From Bdellovibrionota bacterium (GTDB taxonomy: Bacteria > Bdellovibrionota > UBA1018 > CAUJDS01), in assembly GCA_963169695.1 (NCBI GenBank), contig CAUJDS010000033.1, forward strand, positions 1-39,656: a stretch of 39,656 nt of DNA, written 5' to 3'. Both the position numbers and the translations under genes were made by a program. Position 1 is the stretch's first letter, and every line of letters starts with the position of its first letter. Shown piece after piece: positions 7,887-16,996 of this stretch. Below the pieces are notes generated by a model, which saw only the letters and a program-made list of their open reading frames with translations, did not search any database and had not been told where the DNA came from.

Positions 7887-7986
7887 TGTACTCGACTTCT
7901 AAAGAAGAGCATCACCGCTTAGCGTCAATTTTTGAATAAGGCTTTCTTCTGGCCTTCCCGGTTGACCCTGTTAAGTTGGAAGAGCC

Positions 7987-8586
7987 ATGCAAATTGAAGA
8001 TCGTACGGACCTCCTTTGGACTTCTCCTCCCAACCTCCTCACCCTGCTTCGCATTCTCCTGGTGCCCGTCCTCGTGGCGCTCCTCGCCATGCGTACGCCT
8101 TGGGGAGATGGAATGGCCATGGCAGTTTTCATCGTCGCGAGTATCACGGACTACTTTGACGGCTACCTAGCTCGAAAGAAGCAAATGGTCAGCGTCTACG
8201 GCAAGCTCATGGATCCCCTCGCTGATAAGTTCTTAGTGGTATCCGCACTCATCATGCTCCAAGAACTTCATCGAGTCAGTGCGTACATCGTCATCTTGTT
8301 GATTTGCCGAGAGCTGGCCATCACGGGACTTCGAGCGGTAGCAAGTGCCGAAGGTATGGTCCTGTCGGCTTCAAAATCTGCCAAATGGAAAACTGCTATG
8401 CAGATGACGGCTATACCCATGCTGATCTATAAGGAGCGCCTACTGGGACTTCCGATATTTGATATCGGACAAGCCTTGCTTTTGATCTCGTTGATTATCA
8501 GCTTGGGATCGGCTCAACTTTATGTTCGAGAATTCTTTGCAGCGCTAAAAAACCGGAAGAAAAATAAATCAAAAAAACAGGTTTAA
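7987..8586 (+). CDS. pgsA: CDP-diacylglycerol--glycerol-3-phosphate 3-phosphatidyltransferase
   Basis: The 199-residue membrane enzyme makes phosphatidylglycerol phosphate from CDP-diacylglycerol and glycerol 3-phosphate. It carries the CDP-alcohol phosphotransferase signature in DYFDGYLAR followed by G...D...D (GKLMDPLADKF), including the residues that hold the metal and CDP. At least four hydrophobic segments are visible (around residues 15-35, 45-55, 90-110 and 155-180). The ending is very basic (KNRKKNKSKKQV). GGAAGAG precedes the ATG. The gene is divergent from the PilZ operon and overlaps the end of the adenosyltransferase gene by 4 bp. Confidence 0.95.
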   Translation: MQIEDRTDLLWTSPPNLLTLLRILLVPVLVALLAMRTPWGDGMAMAVFIVASITDYFDGYLARKKQMVSVYGKLMDPLADKFLVVSALIMLQELHRVSAYIVILLICRELAITGLRAVASAEGMVLSASKSAKWKTAMQMTAIPMLIYKERLLGLPIFDIGQALLLISLIISLGSAQLYVREFFAALKNRKKNKSKKQV

Positions 8587-9137
8587 TTTTGTTTCGAAAT
8601 CCAAGGTGTTTCTTCACCTTTTTGAAATAAATTTGCCAAACGAGCGGCCACAAATAAAAAATCCCCAAGGCGATTGAGGTAACGAATTACATCGCTACGA
8701 ATTTTTTCCTTCTTAGCAATTGCTACTACCCGGCGCTCTGCGCGACGACAAACGGTTCGTGACAAATGCAAAAAAGCCGAGGTCTCACTTCCACCAGGCA
8801 GAATAAAATGCCGGAGGGATTCGAGCGATAGCTCCATTTCATCTATGGCGGATTCCAAGAACTCAACGGTGCCAGCCGCCAGATGCGCCGTAGGCTTCTT
8901 CGTCTTCTTAGGTGTAGCAAGCTCAGCACCCAAATAGAAAAGCTGAGACTGAATTTCGAGAAGGTCCGCCCGCAGTGTCGGAGGTAAGGAGTCCTTTCGG
9001 CTCACAACAACACCAAGAAGTGCATTGAGCTCGTCCAAACTTCCATAGGCCTCGACTCTCCCATGGCTCTTGGAGACCGTCTTAAGACCAATGAGAGCCG
9101 TTTTTCCTTTGTCGCCAAATTTTGTATAGATTTTCAT
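8583..9137 (-). CDS. Cob(I)alamin adenosyltransferase, PduO/MMAB type
   Basis: This enzyme transfers the adenosyl group of ATP to cob(I)alamin to make coenzyme B12. It begins with the typical ATP loop MKIYTKFGDKGKTALIG and continues with YGSLDELNALLG, LPGGSETSAFLHLSRTVCRRAERR and IRYLNRLGDFLFVAARLAN, all diagnostic of the PduO family. The 184-residue length is normal. I chose the ATG at 9137 because the family starts there; an upstream in-frame TTG at 9170 is possible, and neither has a strong ribosome-binding site. Together with B12-dependent MetH later in the window it shows that the organism handles cobalamins. Confidence 0.93.
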   Translation of the reverse strand: MKIYTKFGDKGKTALIGLKTVSKSHGRVEAYGSLDELNALLGVVVSRKDSLPPTLRADLLEIQSQLFYLGAELATPKKTKKPTAHLAAGTVEFLESAIDEMELSLESLRHFILPGGSETSAFLHLSRTVCRRAERRVVAIAKKEKIRSDVIRYLNRLGDFLFVAARLANLFQKGEETPWISKQN

Positions 9138-9192
9138 AATCAGCAGAAAGTACTCATCTGGAGCCGGCAAGAGGCCCTTTCCTGGGCACTAT

Positions 9193-9207
9193 CCGTTCAG
9201 TGAACGG
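9193..9207. promoter_or_regulatory. Perfect 15-bp palindrome upstream of the adenosyltransferase gene
   Basis: CCGTTCA-g-TGAACGG is a perfect dyad with a single central base, located about 55 bp before the adenosyltransferase start and 44 bp from tRNA-Gly. It could be an operator for a dimeric regulator. No riboswitch of the cobalamin class is visible here. Confidence 0.35.
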
Positions 9208-9250
9208 TCACCGACCTCGAAGTTCATTTCACCTTGTCATCTTGAAAAAA

Positions 9251-9327
9251 TGGAGCGGGAAACGGGACTCGAACCCGCGACCCCCAGCATGGCAAGCTGG
9301 TGCTCTAGCCAACTGAGCTACTCCCGC
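9251..9327 (-). tRNA. tRNA-Gly (anticodon GCC)
   Basis: The minus strand gives a full cloverleaf: acceptor GCGGGAG paired with TTCCCGC (one G-U), a D arm with AGCTCAGTTGGCTAGAGC, an anticodon arm CCAGC-TTGCCAT-GCTGG with anticodon GCC, a T arm with GGTTCGAGTC, and an encoded CCA end. The discriminator base is T. No clear intrinsic terminator follows it. Confidence 0.97.
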
Positions 9328-9422
9328 ACCTGAATTTTCAAGAAAAGGCTTTGCGCCTTCGGGTCCCACCCTTGATAGCCAAAAGTCTCAACGAAAGCAA
9401 GTACTGCCATTGAGTACCTTCA

Positions 9423-9578
9423 CTATTGACCGGAGTCCTTGGCCCTCTTGGAGTGCTTGGGCTTCCGCCGATATTGAGTAGCAGAACCATGATCTTGGTT
9501 GGCTTTGCGCGGCGCCCTAGGCGCGGATCTCAGTGCCTCTTTCGGGATTCGGATGACGGTTTTTGATTTCTTTGGCAA
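9423..9578 (-). CDS. Very small basic protein (51 residues), TTG start
   Basis: An open frame on the minus strand encodes a compact, strongly basic protein. It begins (M/L)PKKSKTVIRIPKEALRSAP and ends with YRRKPKHSKRAKDSG, with many Lys/Arg, some Pro and no cysteine. The start is a TTG preceded at about 5 nt by AGGGGAAG, and an in-frame stop lies 8 codons upstream, so no ATG alternative exists. The charge pattern looks like a small nucleic-acid- or ribosome-associated protein, but no family is recognised. It lies divergently from the nitroreductase gene. Without it the 9328-9651 region would be empty. Confidence 0.5.
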   Translation of the reverse strand: MPKKSKTVIRIPKEALRSAPRAPRKANQDHGSATQYRRKPKHSKRAKDSGQ

Positions 9579-9651
9579 GACTTCCCCTATCGCCCTAAAC
9601 TAGTATTTTTACACTCCTGAATCTTTTCGAATAGGAGAAACGAGGATACCT

Positions 9652-10347
9652 ATGGATTTTTTTGAAGCGGTCCGCTCGCGCCGAAGCATCCGTCAATATA
9701 CCAATGATCCTGTACCTGACGCTATCATTCAAAAAGCACTCGAGGCTGCGGTTCTTGCGCCGAATTCCTCCAACACTCAAACGTGGGATTTTTATTGGGT
9801 TCAATCTCCAGAAAAAAAAGCCAAACTTGTCCATGCTTGCCTCAATCAAGCCGCTGCTCGAACCTGTGCTCAAATGGTGGTCGTCACAGCCGACCCCAGA
9901 AACTGGCGTCGGTCTCAGAAGCCCATGCTCGCTTTCCTTGAACAAGTCAAAGCGCCTCGTATTGTTAAGAAATATTACAAGCAACTGGTCCCCGTCGCAT
10001 ACACCTCGGGTCCGCTTAATATTTTTGGACTTATGAAATGGATCGTAGCATTTGCGATTGGGATATTTCAGCCCATGACTCGAGGTCCCCATTTCAAAGG
10101 CGAAATACAAGCCATGGCGATGAAATCGGCTGCGCTTGCCGCAGAAAACTTTGTGCTGGCTATTGCGGCACAAGGCTATTCGACCTGCATGATGGAAGGA
10201 TTTGACGAATGGCGCGTGCGCCGTCTCTTGAAGCTTCGCTGCTCTGGGCGAATCGCGATGGTAATCGCCATCGGTAAAGAAGCCGAGCGTGGAACCTGGG
10301 GCCCGCAGTTTCGAATTCCACTGAGCGAGGTTGTTCACATTATCTGA
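9652..10347 (+). CDS. Nitroreductase-family FMN oxidoreductase
   Basis: The 231-residue protein belongs to the nitroreductase fold, which uses FMN and NAD(P)H to reduce nitro, quinone or related compounds. The N-terminal FMN-phosphate motif is intact (VRSRRSIRQYTNDPV), followed by AAVLAPNSSNTQTWDFYWV, and the C-terminal half has ALAAENFVLAIAAQGYSTCMMEGFD and IAIGKEAERG. A central hydrophobic stretch (IFGLMKWIVAFAIGIF) is longer than usual and may form a membrane-facing lid. The substrate cannot be told. GAGGA lies about 6 nt upstream of the ATG. Confidence 0.9.
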   Translation: MDFFEAVRSRRSIRQYTNDPVPDAIIQKALEAAVLAPNSSNTQTWDFYWVQSPEKKAKLVHACLNQAAARTCAQMVVVTADPRNWRRSQKPMLAFLEQVKAPRIVKKYYKQLVPVAYTSGPLNIFGLMKWIVAFAIGIFQPMTRGPHFKGEIQAMAMKSAALAAENFVLAIAAQGYSTCMMEGFDEWRVRRLLKLRCSGRIAMVIAIGKEAERGTWGPQFRIPLSEVVHII

Positions 10348-10395
10348 AAATCAACGCAGCGCCTCTGCAAATCCCGCTAGCCAAACGCCAATATA

Positions 10396-10419
10396 TCGAT
10401 AGACTTACTGAGCTATCGA
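10396..10419. promoter_or_regulatory. Inverted repeat upstream of the outer-membrane protein gene
   Basis: TCGATAG-N10-CTATCGA forms a perfect 7+7 dyad about 22 bp before the GTG start at 10441. It may be an operator or a leader hairpin. No regulator can be named. Confidence 0.3.
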
Positions 10420-10440
10420 ATCTTACCTTGGGGAGCATCA

Positions 10441-12299
10441 GTGATTTTGAGAAGCGGATTTTTTTCGGCATTTATTCTTAGTTTTGGCTTGGCACTGGGA
10501 CATTTCGCTCTCGCCGAAGAAGCCGCTCCCTGGGAATCTCTTGCTCAGGACAAGGCTCCCGAATCCGAAGCAAAACCCGCCAAGAAAATGAAAAAAAAAC
10601 CTTCCAAGAAGAGACACGAAAAAGAACCTCAATCCGAAGAAGCAAGTGAAAGCACGTCCGGCCCAGAAAGCGAAAATTCAACCGCCCCAAAAGCCAAGCT
10701 CATCCTCCATACGAGTTCAGGGTGCTATGTCGTAACCTTTGAATCGCGACCGGGAGAAATCATCTCTTGTAAGGATGAATTACCTTTGACCTACACCAAA
10801 CGCGATTGCGCGACGAGCGAAGCCACAGAAATAGGCGATGTCGAGGCAATGGTGTCTTGTCAGGATGATCGCCGTATTGGGCTTCAATTCAAGACTTCAT
10901 CGGAAGCCTTGGCAGTTTCATTGCGCGTTCAGCGCCAGTCAAAAGGAAGGAAAGGAGTCGTTACCAAATACGTAGTAGAAGGCGTCAGTAAAGAAGAAGG
11001 CTCTATTACCAAGCTTCTTTCAGAACCTACCCTCAAAGATTTGGCAGCTCCCGCTGCAGAAGAGACTCCTCTTGCCTTTAAATTTTCTGGTTTTGCAGCG
11101 GTCGAATTTGAACGTACCTCTGGCTTTGGTTACAGCAACGCAACAGACTTCACCAAAGGAAGCAGCCAAAACAACCTGAGTCTCCTTTCGGACCTCGGAT
11201 TTGAAGTAGGCAAAGACCAAACAGCTCTCGTAAGCTTATTGGAGGTTGGAGAAGTTTATTTTGGAGATTCCACTACCGGCGGCGGCCAAAATACCCGCGG
11301 AAACGTAGTCAAGCTCAAGAACTTCTACCTCACCCATCAGCTTTCTCAACGCATTGGCGTATTGGGCGGTATTGCACCGGTGGTCTCTGATCCTAGAAGT
11401 TTTATCTTTAACGACAACGTCGCAGCACTTCAGATGACCTACAAAACTGACTTGTCCGAAGGTCAGCTTTGGTTTGCCGAAGCCGCCAAAACATCGCCAA
11501 CACTTCCCCTCGCGGCGGGCATGACTACTTCTTAGGCTTTACGGGAACGCTGGGATTTCTTTCTATGATCAAAGCGACGGCCTATGGGGCTTACCGCCGC
11601 AATACTGCCGAGACCTACTACCTCAATTCTACGGCGGCAGCCACAACAGGAACCAGCGAAACCCTTTGGTTGGGTGGAACCTTCGACTACGAAAAGCTTC
11701 AGCCCCTGGGCATTCAGGCTACCTTTATTGGCAACTGGGGCAAGACTCGCCTCGATGGCGACCTCACGGACTCGTACCTCGCCTACCTAGCTGATTTCAA
11801 GATCACCTATGCGTGGGAAGCTCCCCAAATCAACTTCACTCTAGAAGGACTATTGACTCCAGGTGCTTCGGACGCGGTGGATGCGGCTTCGGGTGCCAAT
11901 ATTGAGGGCAAGCGCGCGGCATTTTCCTCGCCGATCAATACTTCCTACCTTCTTACTTTAGCAACCTCGGACGGCGTGGATGAATCACCTGGAACCTCCA
12001 AGCAATCCGTCATCGGTGGACTTGGACAATCCGACGGCCTAAGGCTATTGATCTTCACGACTTCCTTCAATATGACCAAGCGTATGACAACCTTTGTCCG
12101 GTACGGAAATCTCTCGTCCTCCGCCGCTTCATCTACGGGATCGAAGGCCATGGGGAATGAATTCGACCTCGGAACTGTCTACCAACTCACCCCAAGCACC
12201 AGCCTCCAAATGGACTATGGTTACTTGATTCCAGGCGCTTATTACGCAAATAAGGAGAGCGCCTCGATCTTTGCAACCCGAATGAAAGTGAGCTTCTGA
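10441..12299 (+). pseudogene. Outer-membrane beta-barrel protein gene split by a -1 frameshift
   Basis: One gene appears to be read in two frames. Frame A (10441-11535) starts at a GTG after GGGGAG. It has a signal peptide ending ALA|EE, a charged Lys/Glu/Pro linker, a small Cys-containing domain and the first part of a barrel (FSGFAAVEFERTSGF onward), then stops after 364 codons. Frame B is open from 11469 to 12299 and carries the rest of the barrel (GHDYFLGFTGTLGFLS ... SIFATRMKVSF), ending in the Phe expected for BAM assembly. The frames overlap at 11469-11535, where loss of one base would explain the shift. Neither half makes a complete barrel alone. A sequencing or assembly error is as likely as a real mutation. 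The function of the joined protein (about 600 residues) is porin-like at best. Confidence 0.75.
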
Positions 12300-12355
12300 A
12301 CCCAAACAGGGGGCTCAGGGTTTACAATTGCAATGGCCTTGGATAGTCAAGAGAG

Positions 12356-13372
12356 ATGCGTCTTAAGTTCCTTGCTCTGCTCTGGATTCTTCTTTCCTCA
12401 CTTTCCCTTGCTCATGCCGAGCCAGAAAGAGATAGCTCAAGCGATCGTGAAGTCGCTTGCTCTGCAGCCTTTCAAGCGCCTGGATTTTTTTCGAGGTGGT
12501 TTTCGCGTAAAAATCCAGCGTATGCTTACGCCCATGCTCCTCTTTTCGGGAGTCCCGAGGGAGCAAAGGCCCTTACTAAAAACTTCTTCCATTCTGCAGC
12601 AACCTTTCAGGGGATCTACGACCGCAAGACGCGAAAGCAACTCCTAGCCTCCGTGGACTCCGTCGAAAAAGCCTATTTTGATCCAGAAGCAGCCATGCGG
12701 GTCTACGGTAAGGCTGTTAGTGACGTGAAGGTCATTGATGCGGTCGAAATGTTGGTGAGGGACCAACTCAAGACCTGGGTAAAATACCCTAAGAAACCTC
12801 ACAGCACGGTTTTCTACTTGGGAAAGAAAACCCTCCTTGTTGTCGCTGTCCCAAGCCTCATTGCCGCGGGTTGGATCGGACTTACCCAGATACCCGTTGC
12901 CTTGGGATTTGGCGCCTTTCAGCCGGTTCAAGCAGATACTCAGAAGATGTCCTATCGTGGTCGCGCGCTCCTACAAGGACTTGCCCTTCGAATCCAGACA
13001 TTGAATGAACTTGGATTTGATCACTCCATCACAGACGCAATGAACAGGCTCCAAAGCCAAGCGATTCTTACCGACGGAAACCTTAATTTCCTTGAACTCA
13101 ATGCTAGGTGGAATCTCTCTTCCCTATCGATCTACCTCACTAGTCTTCAAAATACCCTGGCTCAAAATGAAGCCGCCGGCGACGCCACCCTGCGCGAAGC
13201 CAACTTAAGAAGTCTTATTTTGATGGTGGCGATCAGTTCTGATCTTTTTGTTGGTCCCTATGAAGAAGTCGCTGGCCACGTGGCCATCGTCAAAGAACTG
13301 TTTCGCCGCTATGATCCAGGAGGAATGCTACGGTCACAAGTTTCTTTAGAGCTCAAAAACTTACATAAATAG
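12356..13372 (+). CDS. Exported protein of unknown function
   Basis: The 338-residue product has a good signal peptide (MRLKFLALLWILLSSLSLAHA, cleaved before EPERD), so it acts in the envelope. A second hydrophobic stretch around residues 155-185 (TLLVVAVPSLIAAGWIGLTQIPVALGFGAF) may be a membrane segment. The C-terminal half is helical and regular (LNELGFDHSITDAMNRLQ, LSSLSIYLTSLQNTLAQ). No family is recognised. It starts 57 bp after the frameshifted barrel gene on the same strand, so they may be co-transcribed. Its stop lies 7 bp from the end of the convergent LolC/E gene. Confidence 0.75.
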   Translation: MRLKFLALLWILLSSLSLAHAEPERDSSSDREVACSAAFQAPGFFSRWFSRKNPAYAYAHAPLFGSPEGAKALTKNFFHSAATFQGIYDRKTRKQLLASVDSVEKAYFDPEAAMRVYGKAVSDVKVIDAVEMLVRDQLKTWVKYPKKPHSTVFYLGKKTLLVVAVPSLIAAGWIGLTQIPVALGFGAFQPVQADTQKMSYRGRALLQGLALRIQTLNELGFDHSITDAMNRLQSQAILTDGNLNFLELNARWNLSSLSIYLTSLQNTLAQNEAAGDATLREANLRSLILMVAISSDLFVGPYEEVAGHVAIVKELFRRYDPGGMLRSQVSLELKNLHK

Positions 13373-13379
13373 CCAGAAA

Positions 13380-14645
13380 TCAACTTACCCTAATCCCCTC
13401 AATAGGATTTAGCTGTGCAGCACGCCGACTGGGATAGACACAGGCCAAAAGCACAATCACTAGCGCGCAACTCGCTACTAAGAAATAATAAGAAGGAACA
13501 AAACTCATTGGCAAGGTCCGGTCTACATAGAAATCAGGAAGCGCAATCCAGTTATGAGTACTAAGCGTCCAACTCACTGCGATCGAGACGACTACTCCCA
13601 AACCCACTCCCAAACCCCCGATCAAAAGACCTTCCCATAAAAAAATTGCTGCAATATCCCGCGAAGGCGCGCCCATGGCCTTAAGAATAGAAATCTCTCG
13701 CTTCTTTTCTAAAACCATCAGCGTCAGTGTCGTCACAATATTGAAGCTCGCCACAATCACCGTAAATGCCAAAACAATAAACATCGCCAGTCGCTCCAAC
13801 TTGAGTGAAGCAAAAAGCGATGCATTCATCTCCGCCCAATCGCGCACCCGAAAATGAGGAAGCCGCTTTCTGAGATCCGATGCCAATGAAGACGCTGCAC
13901 TAAAGTCAGAGAGCTCTATCTCCCACTGAGTCAACACCTCTCTTTTGCGTACAAAGGACTCCACATTGCTTTGCTCAGTAAAAACAGATTGCAGTTCTTG
14001 GTCATGACTTCCGGTTTCATAAATCGCCAAGACCCTGAATGGCTTCATTCGAGGAACGGCTTCAAGGGGTCCTTCGGTCTCCGTTGGAGATATCAGCGTG
14101 ACCCGATCACCCGGTAGAAGGTCAAGAAGGTAGGCAAGCTCCTTCCCCACCACGACTCCTGGCAAATCCGCAGTATCAGCACTATTTTGGCTTTGGGATT
14201 CAACCCAATGCTGTTTTAGGAGCTCCATCCTGCTTGCTGGCACACCACGCACGACTACCCCGCTTACACGAGTCCCTGTGCGAAGAATGGCCTCAGTTGC
14301 CAGCACAGGCACCAAGTGTTTGACCTCGACGCGAGAGCGGATCTCATCTGCCACTCCATTTTCTTCGAGTGACTTGGACGGTACCCAGCCTTGATCATAG
14401 CCTGGCACTTCTTCCGTAGGCTCCACCAAGACATGTAGCTCGGTAGCCATCAACCGCTTGATCAGCTGTCCTTCAAAGCCATCCATGACCGACAAGACCA
14501 CGATCATTGCACTTACCCCTACTGCTATCCCTAGGACCGACAGCAAAGTAATGAAGCTCAAAAATCGGGATCCCTTTTTTGATCGAAGGTAGCGCAAACC
14601 TACCCAACGCACCCATGGCTTAAAGGACCAAGAAAGAAAACTCAT
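13380..14645 (-). CDS. LolC/LolE-family lipoprotein-releasing ABC transporter permease
   Basis: The 421-residue protein is a MacB/FtsX-fold permease of the LolCDE type, which extracts lipoproteins from the inner membrane for outer-membrane delivery. It has one N-terminal membrane helix (about 27-55, FLSFITLLSVLGIAVGVSAM), a large periplasmic domain and three C-terminal helices (about 285-310, 330-360, 380-405). The motif LTLMVLEKKREISILKAMGA is the conserved coupling loop facing the ATPase. Only one permease is present and no LolD ATPase gene lies nearby, so it may form a homodimer with an ATPase encoded elsewhere. It is 12 bp after the fadJ-like gene on the same strand, so they are likely one transcript. 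Confidence 0.9.
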   Translation of the reverse strand: MSFLSWSFKPWVRWVGLRYLRSKKGSRFLSFITLLSVLGIAVGVSAMIVVLSVMDGFEGQLIKRLMATELHVLVEPTEEVPGYDQGWVPSKSLEENGVADEIRSRVEVKHLVPVLATEAILRTGTRVSGVVVRGVPASRMELLKQHWVESQSQNSADTADLPGVVVGKELAYLLDLLPGDRVTLISPTETEGPLEAVPRMKPFRVLAIYETGSHDQELQSVFTEQSNVESFVRKREVLTQWEIELSDFSAASSLASDLRKRLPHFRVRDWAEMNASLFASLKLERLAMFIVLAFTVIVASFNIVTTLTLMVLEKKREISILKAMGAPSRDIAAIFLWEGLLIGGLGVGLGVVVSIAVSWTLSTHNWIALPDFYVDRTLPMSFVPSYYFLVASCALVIVLLACVYPSRRAAQLNPIEGIRVS

Positions 14646-14657
14646 GCACTCGACACT

Positions 14658-16910
14658 CTAATAGAAGGTTGCCTTCTGTCGAGCGCGATTTTCTAATCCC
14701 TCGCAAGGCTTAAATCGCCTGCCATACTTAGTTTCCAATTCCTTGAGACGAGCAACGACTGCATCCAAGCCCAAGGAATCCGCGTAGCGCAAAGGGCCCC
14801 CTCGAAAGGGGGCAAATCCCGTACCCATAATCATCCCGAGATCGACGTCTGCGGCTCTTGCTACAATCTTCTCATCAAGACAAAGCGCTGCTTCATTGAT
14901 GATAGGAAGGATGCACCGATCCACCATTTCTTGCGGGCTGATTTTTCCTGCCTTGGCGCTGACACCTAGAAGCGAGTAAATTCCAGGGAATGACTTCTTC
15001 TTTAGCCGCTCGCCGGTGCCCTCGTAGTCGTAGAATCCTTGCTTGGTCTTCTTTCCCAGGCGTTTGCTCTCTACTACCTTATGAATGAGAGGTGCAGGAG
15101 GCATACGATCTCCAAAGGCGGCATTCAATACTTTGACCACCTTGGCTCCTACATCCACTCCCACTTCATCAATCAACTCAATAGGTCCCATTGGCATTCC
15201 AAATTTGACCATGGCACGATCAATCTCTTCAATCGGCGCTCCATCTCCTAGGAGAAAGGCGCTCTCGTTCATATAGGGCGTCAGCAAGCGATTCACCAAA
15301 AAGCCTGGCGCATCCTTCACGACGATTGGCATTTTGCCAAGGCGCTTGGACATTTCGAAAACAGCCGAAACCGCCTCGTCTGAACTTTTCGCTCCCCGAA
15401 TCACTTCGATCAGAGGCATGCGATGAACGGGATTAAAAAAGTGCATCCCGCAAAAACGTTCAGGCGTCGAAAGGGCAGTTTGCATCTCACTCACCGATAG
15501 CGAAGAAGTATTGGTCGCAATAACGCAATCCTTGCGAATCGAACCTTCCAATTCTTGAAGCACTTTTTTCTTAATCGCCATGTCTTCAACTACTGCTTCT
15601 ACGACAAGGTCTAACGACTTAAATCCTGAATAGTCCAAAACCGGAGCGATATGATTCATTTTTTGAAAAAATTCTCGCTTCGTCAGTTTTTTTTTCTTCA
15701 CGGCCTTTGCAAAAAGCTTCGAGGCGGTTTCGGCACCCATTTGAAGTCCCTTCAAACCGATGTCCTTCATCCGAATCGTAATATCTTTGTTGGCAAAGAG
15801 TTGGGCAATCCCACCGCCCATCACTCCAGCACCTAGCACTCCCGCCGCATGCAAGTCTTTTTGAGGAACTTCATGGCCCGACTCCAAACCATTGGCCTTC
15901 TTCAACTCCTCGGTAATAAAGAACAACCCAATCAAATTCTTAGAGACCGCGGTGGAAGCAACTTTTCCAAAGCCCGCTGCCTCGCGATCTAGGGCACGCT
16001 GGCGCGTGATTTTATTCCAATGGACTCCTACGCGCGTCCCGATGGATTGAATCACCTCGATCGCTTCCAATGGGGCGGGATAGTGGCCAAAGGTTTTTTT
16101 CATCACGCCTTCTTTGGCTTTTTTGAAAATCAGATTTCTGCCCATCGGCATCCCCTCGAGCAGCTTGCCACCCAAGCCTCCCATGCCGCCCAGCTTGGGT
16201 GGTTTGCCCAATTGAACCGTCTTGTCTTTTGCCTTTGCTCGGAGCTTGGGGAGTTGCGCCTTAATCCAAAAATGCACGTTCTCCATAAAATTATCTTTTT
16301 GAACACAAGCGTCAGCCAGACTCACTTTGAAAGCTCGATCTCCTTTGAGACTTTTGCCGGTAAGGATCAAATCCAAAGCCGTCGCAATCCCCACGCGCTG
16401 TGGCATTCTAACGCATCCACCAAGTCCGGGGATGATTCCTAATAGAACTTCAGGCAATCCGATTTGTGCAGAGGAGCTGTTTGACATGACGATAGCTGTA
16501 CTCGCCAAAGACCACTCACAACCGCCACCCAAGGCGCTTCCGTCAATCGCCACTATCGTGGGATAAGGCAAGTCTTCCCATCGATTAAAAAATTGATGAC
16601 CGCGCGAGGAAAGTTCCTGCGCATCTTTGGGAGTTTTTGCGCCCTGGATTAACTTGATATCCGCGCCAGCAATGAAATTTTTATTTTTGCCAGAATGAAG
16701 GACAAGTGCGTCAATCTGGCCCGCTTTACCTAACTCCTCCAACTTAGGAAGGAGCTGACCGAATTCTTCGAGTACCCCCGCGTCCAATTTATTAACCTTC
16801 TCGCCTTGAAGGTCGAAGAGGAGGCTCCATACTTGGTAGCCCCATTTTTCGGATTCATTGGTGAGTCGAAACGCGCGGCCTTGATGAAGGATGGAAGAAG
16901 AAGTGTGCAT
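14658..16910 (-). CDS. fadJ: Fatty-acid oxidation multifunctional enzyme (enoyl-CoA hydratase / 3-hydroxyacyl-CoA dehydrogenase)
   Basis: The 750-residue protein joins two beta-oxidation activities. The N-terminal crotonase domain (about 1-280) keeps both glutamates in GGGCEWSLA and PEVLLGIIPGLGG and the oxyanion residues in IAGADIKLI. From about residue 350 a Rossmann NAD site follows (GVLGAGVMGGGIAQLF), then the dehydrogenase motif HFFNPVHRMPLIEVI and the C-terminal HADH domain (GKKTKQGFYDYEG). Length and order fit FadB/FadJ. No thiolase (fadA/fadI) is next to it, which is unusual because the partner is normally adjacent. A 27-bp inverted repeat lies just upstream and may be the operator. 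The symbol fadJ rather than fadB is a best guess. Confidence 0.92.
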   Translation of the reverse strand: MHTSSSILHQGRAFRLTNESEKWGYQVWSLLFDLQGEKVNKLDAGVLEEFGQLLPKLEELGKAGQIDALVLHSGKNKNFIAGADIKLIQGAKTPKDAQELSSRGHQFFNRWEDLPYPTIVAIDGSALGGGCEWSLASTAIVMSNSSSAQIGLPEVLLGIIPGLGGCVRMPQRVGIATALDLILTGKSLKGDRAFKVSLADACVQKDNFMENVHFWIKAQLPKLRAKAKDKTVQLGKPPKLGGMGGLGGKLLEGMPMGRNLIFKKAKEGVMKKTFGHYPAPLEAIEVIQSIGTRVGVHWNKITRQRALDREAAGFGKVASTAVSKNLIGLFFITEELKKANGLESGHEVPQKDLHAAGVLGAGVMGGGIAQLFANKDITIRMKDIGLKGLQMGAETASKLFAKAVKKKKLTKREFFQKMNHIAPVLDYSGFKSLDLVVEAVVEDMAIKKKVLQELEGSIRKDCVIATNTSSLSVSEMQTALSTPERFCGMHFFNPVHRMPLIEVIRGAKSSDEAVSAVFEMSKRLGKMPIVVKDAPGFLVNRLLTPYMNESAFLLGDGAPIEEIDRAMVKFGMPMGPIELIDEVGVDVGAKVVKVLNAAFGDRMPPAPLIHKVVESKRLGKKTKQGFYDYEGTGERLKKKSFPGIYSLLGVSAKAGKISPQEMVDRCILPIINEAALCLDEKIVARAADVDLGMIMGTGFAPFRGGPLRYADSLGLDAVVARLKELETKYGRRFKPCEGLENRARQKATFY

Positions 16911-16927
16911 GCTGAACCTCGCAGTTA

Positions 16928-16954
16928 GATTTGATCTAGATTCTAAATCAAATC
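16928..16954. promoter_or_regulatory. Inverted repeat upstream of the fadJ-like gene
   Basis: GATTTGAT-N11-ATCAAATC is a perfect 8+8 dyad ending 18 bp before the fadJ start codon. Its position over the probable promoter suggests an operator, possibly for a fatty-acid-responsive TetR or GntR regulator. The arms do not match any operator consensus I can recall exactly, so the regulator is unknown. Confidence 0.45.
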
Positions 16955-16996
16955 CCAGGAGTGGTCAGCAAAATCTCAGTATTGCTGTGATGTGTA

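Noticed and set aside
11469-11535. Programmed -1 ribosomal frameshift
   Set aside because: No X-XXY-YYZ slippery site in the correct frame and no strong downstream structure; an indel is simpler.
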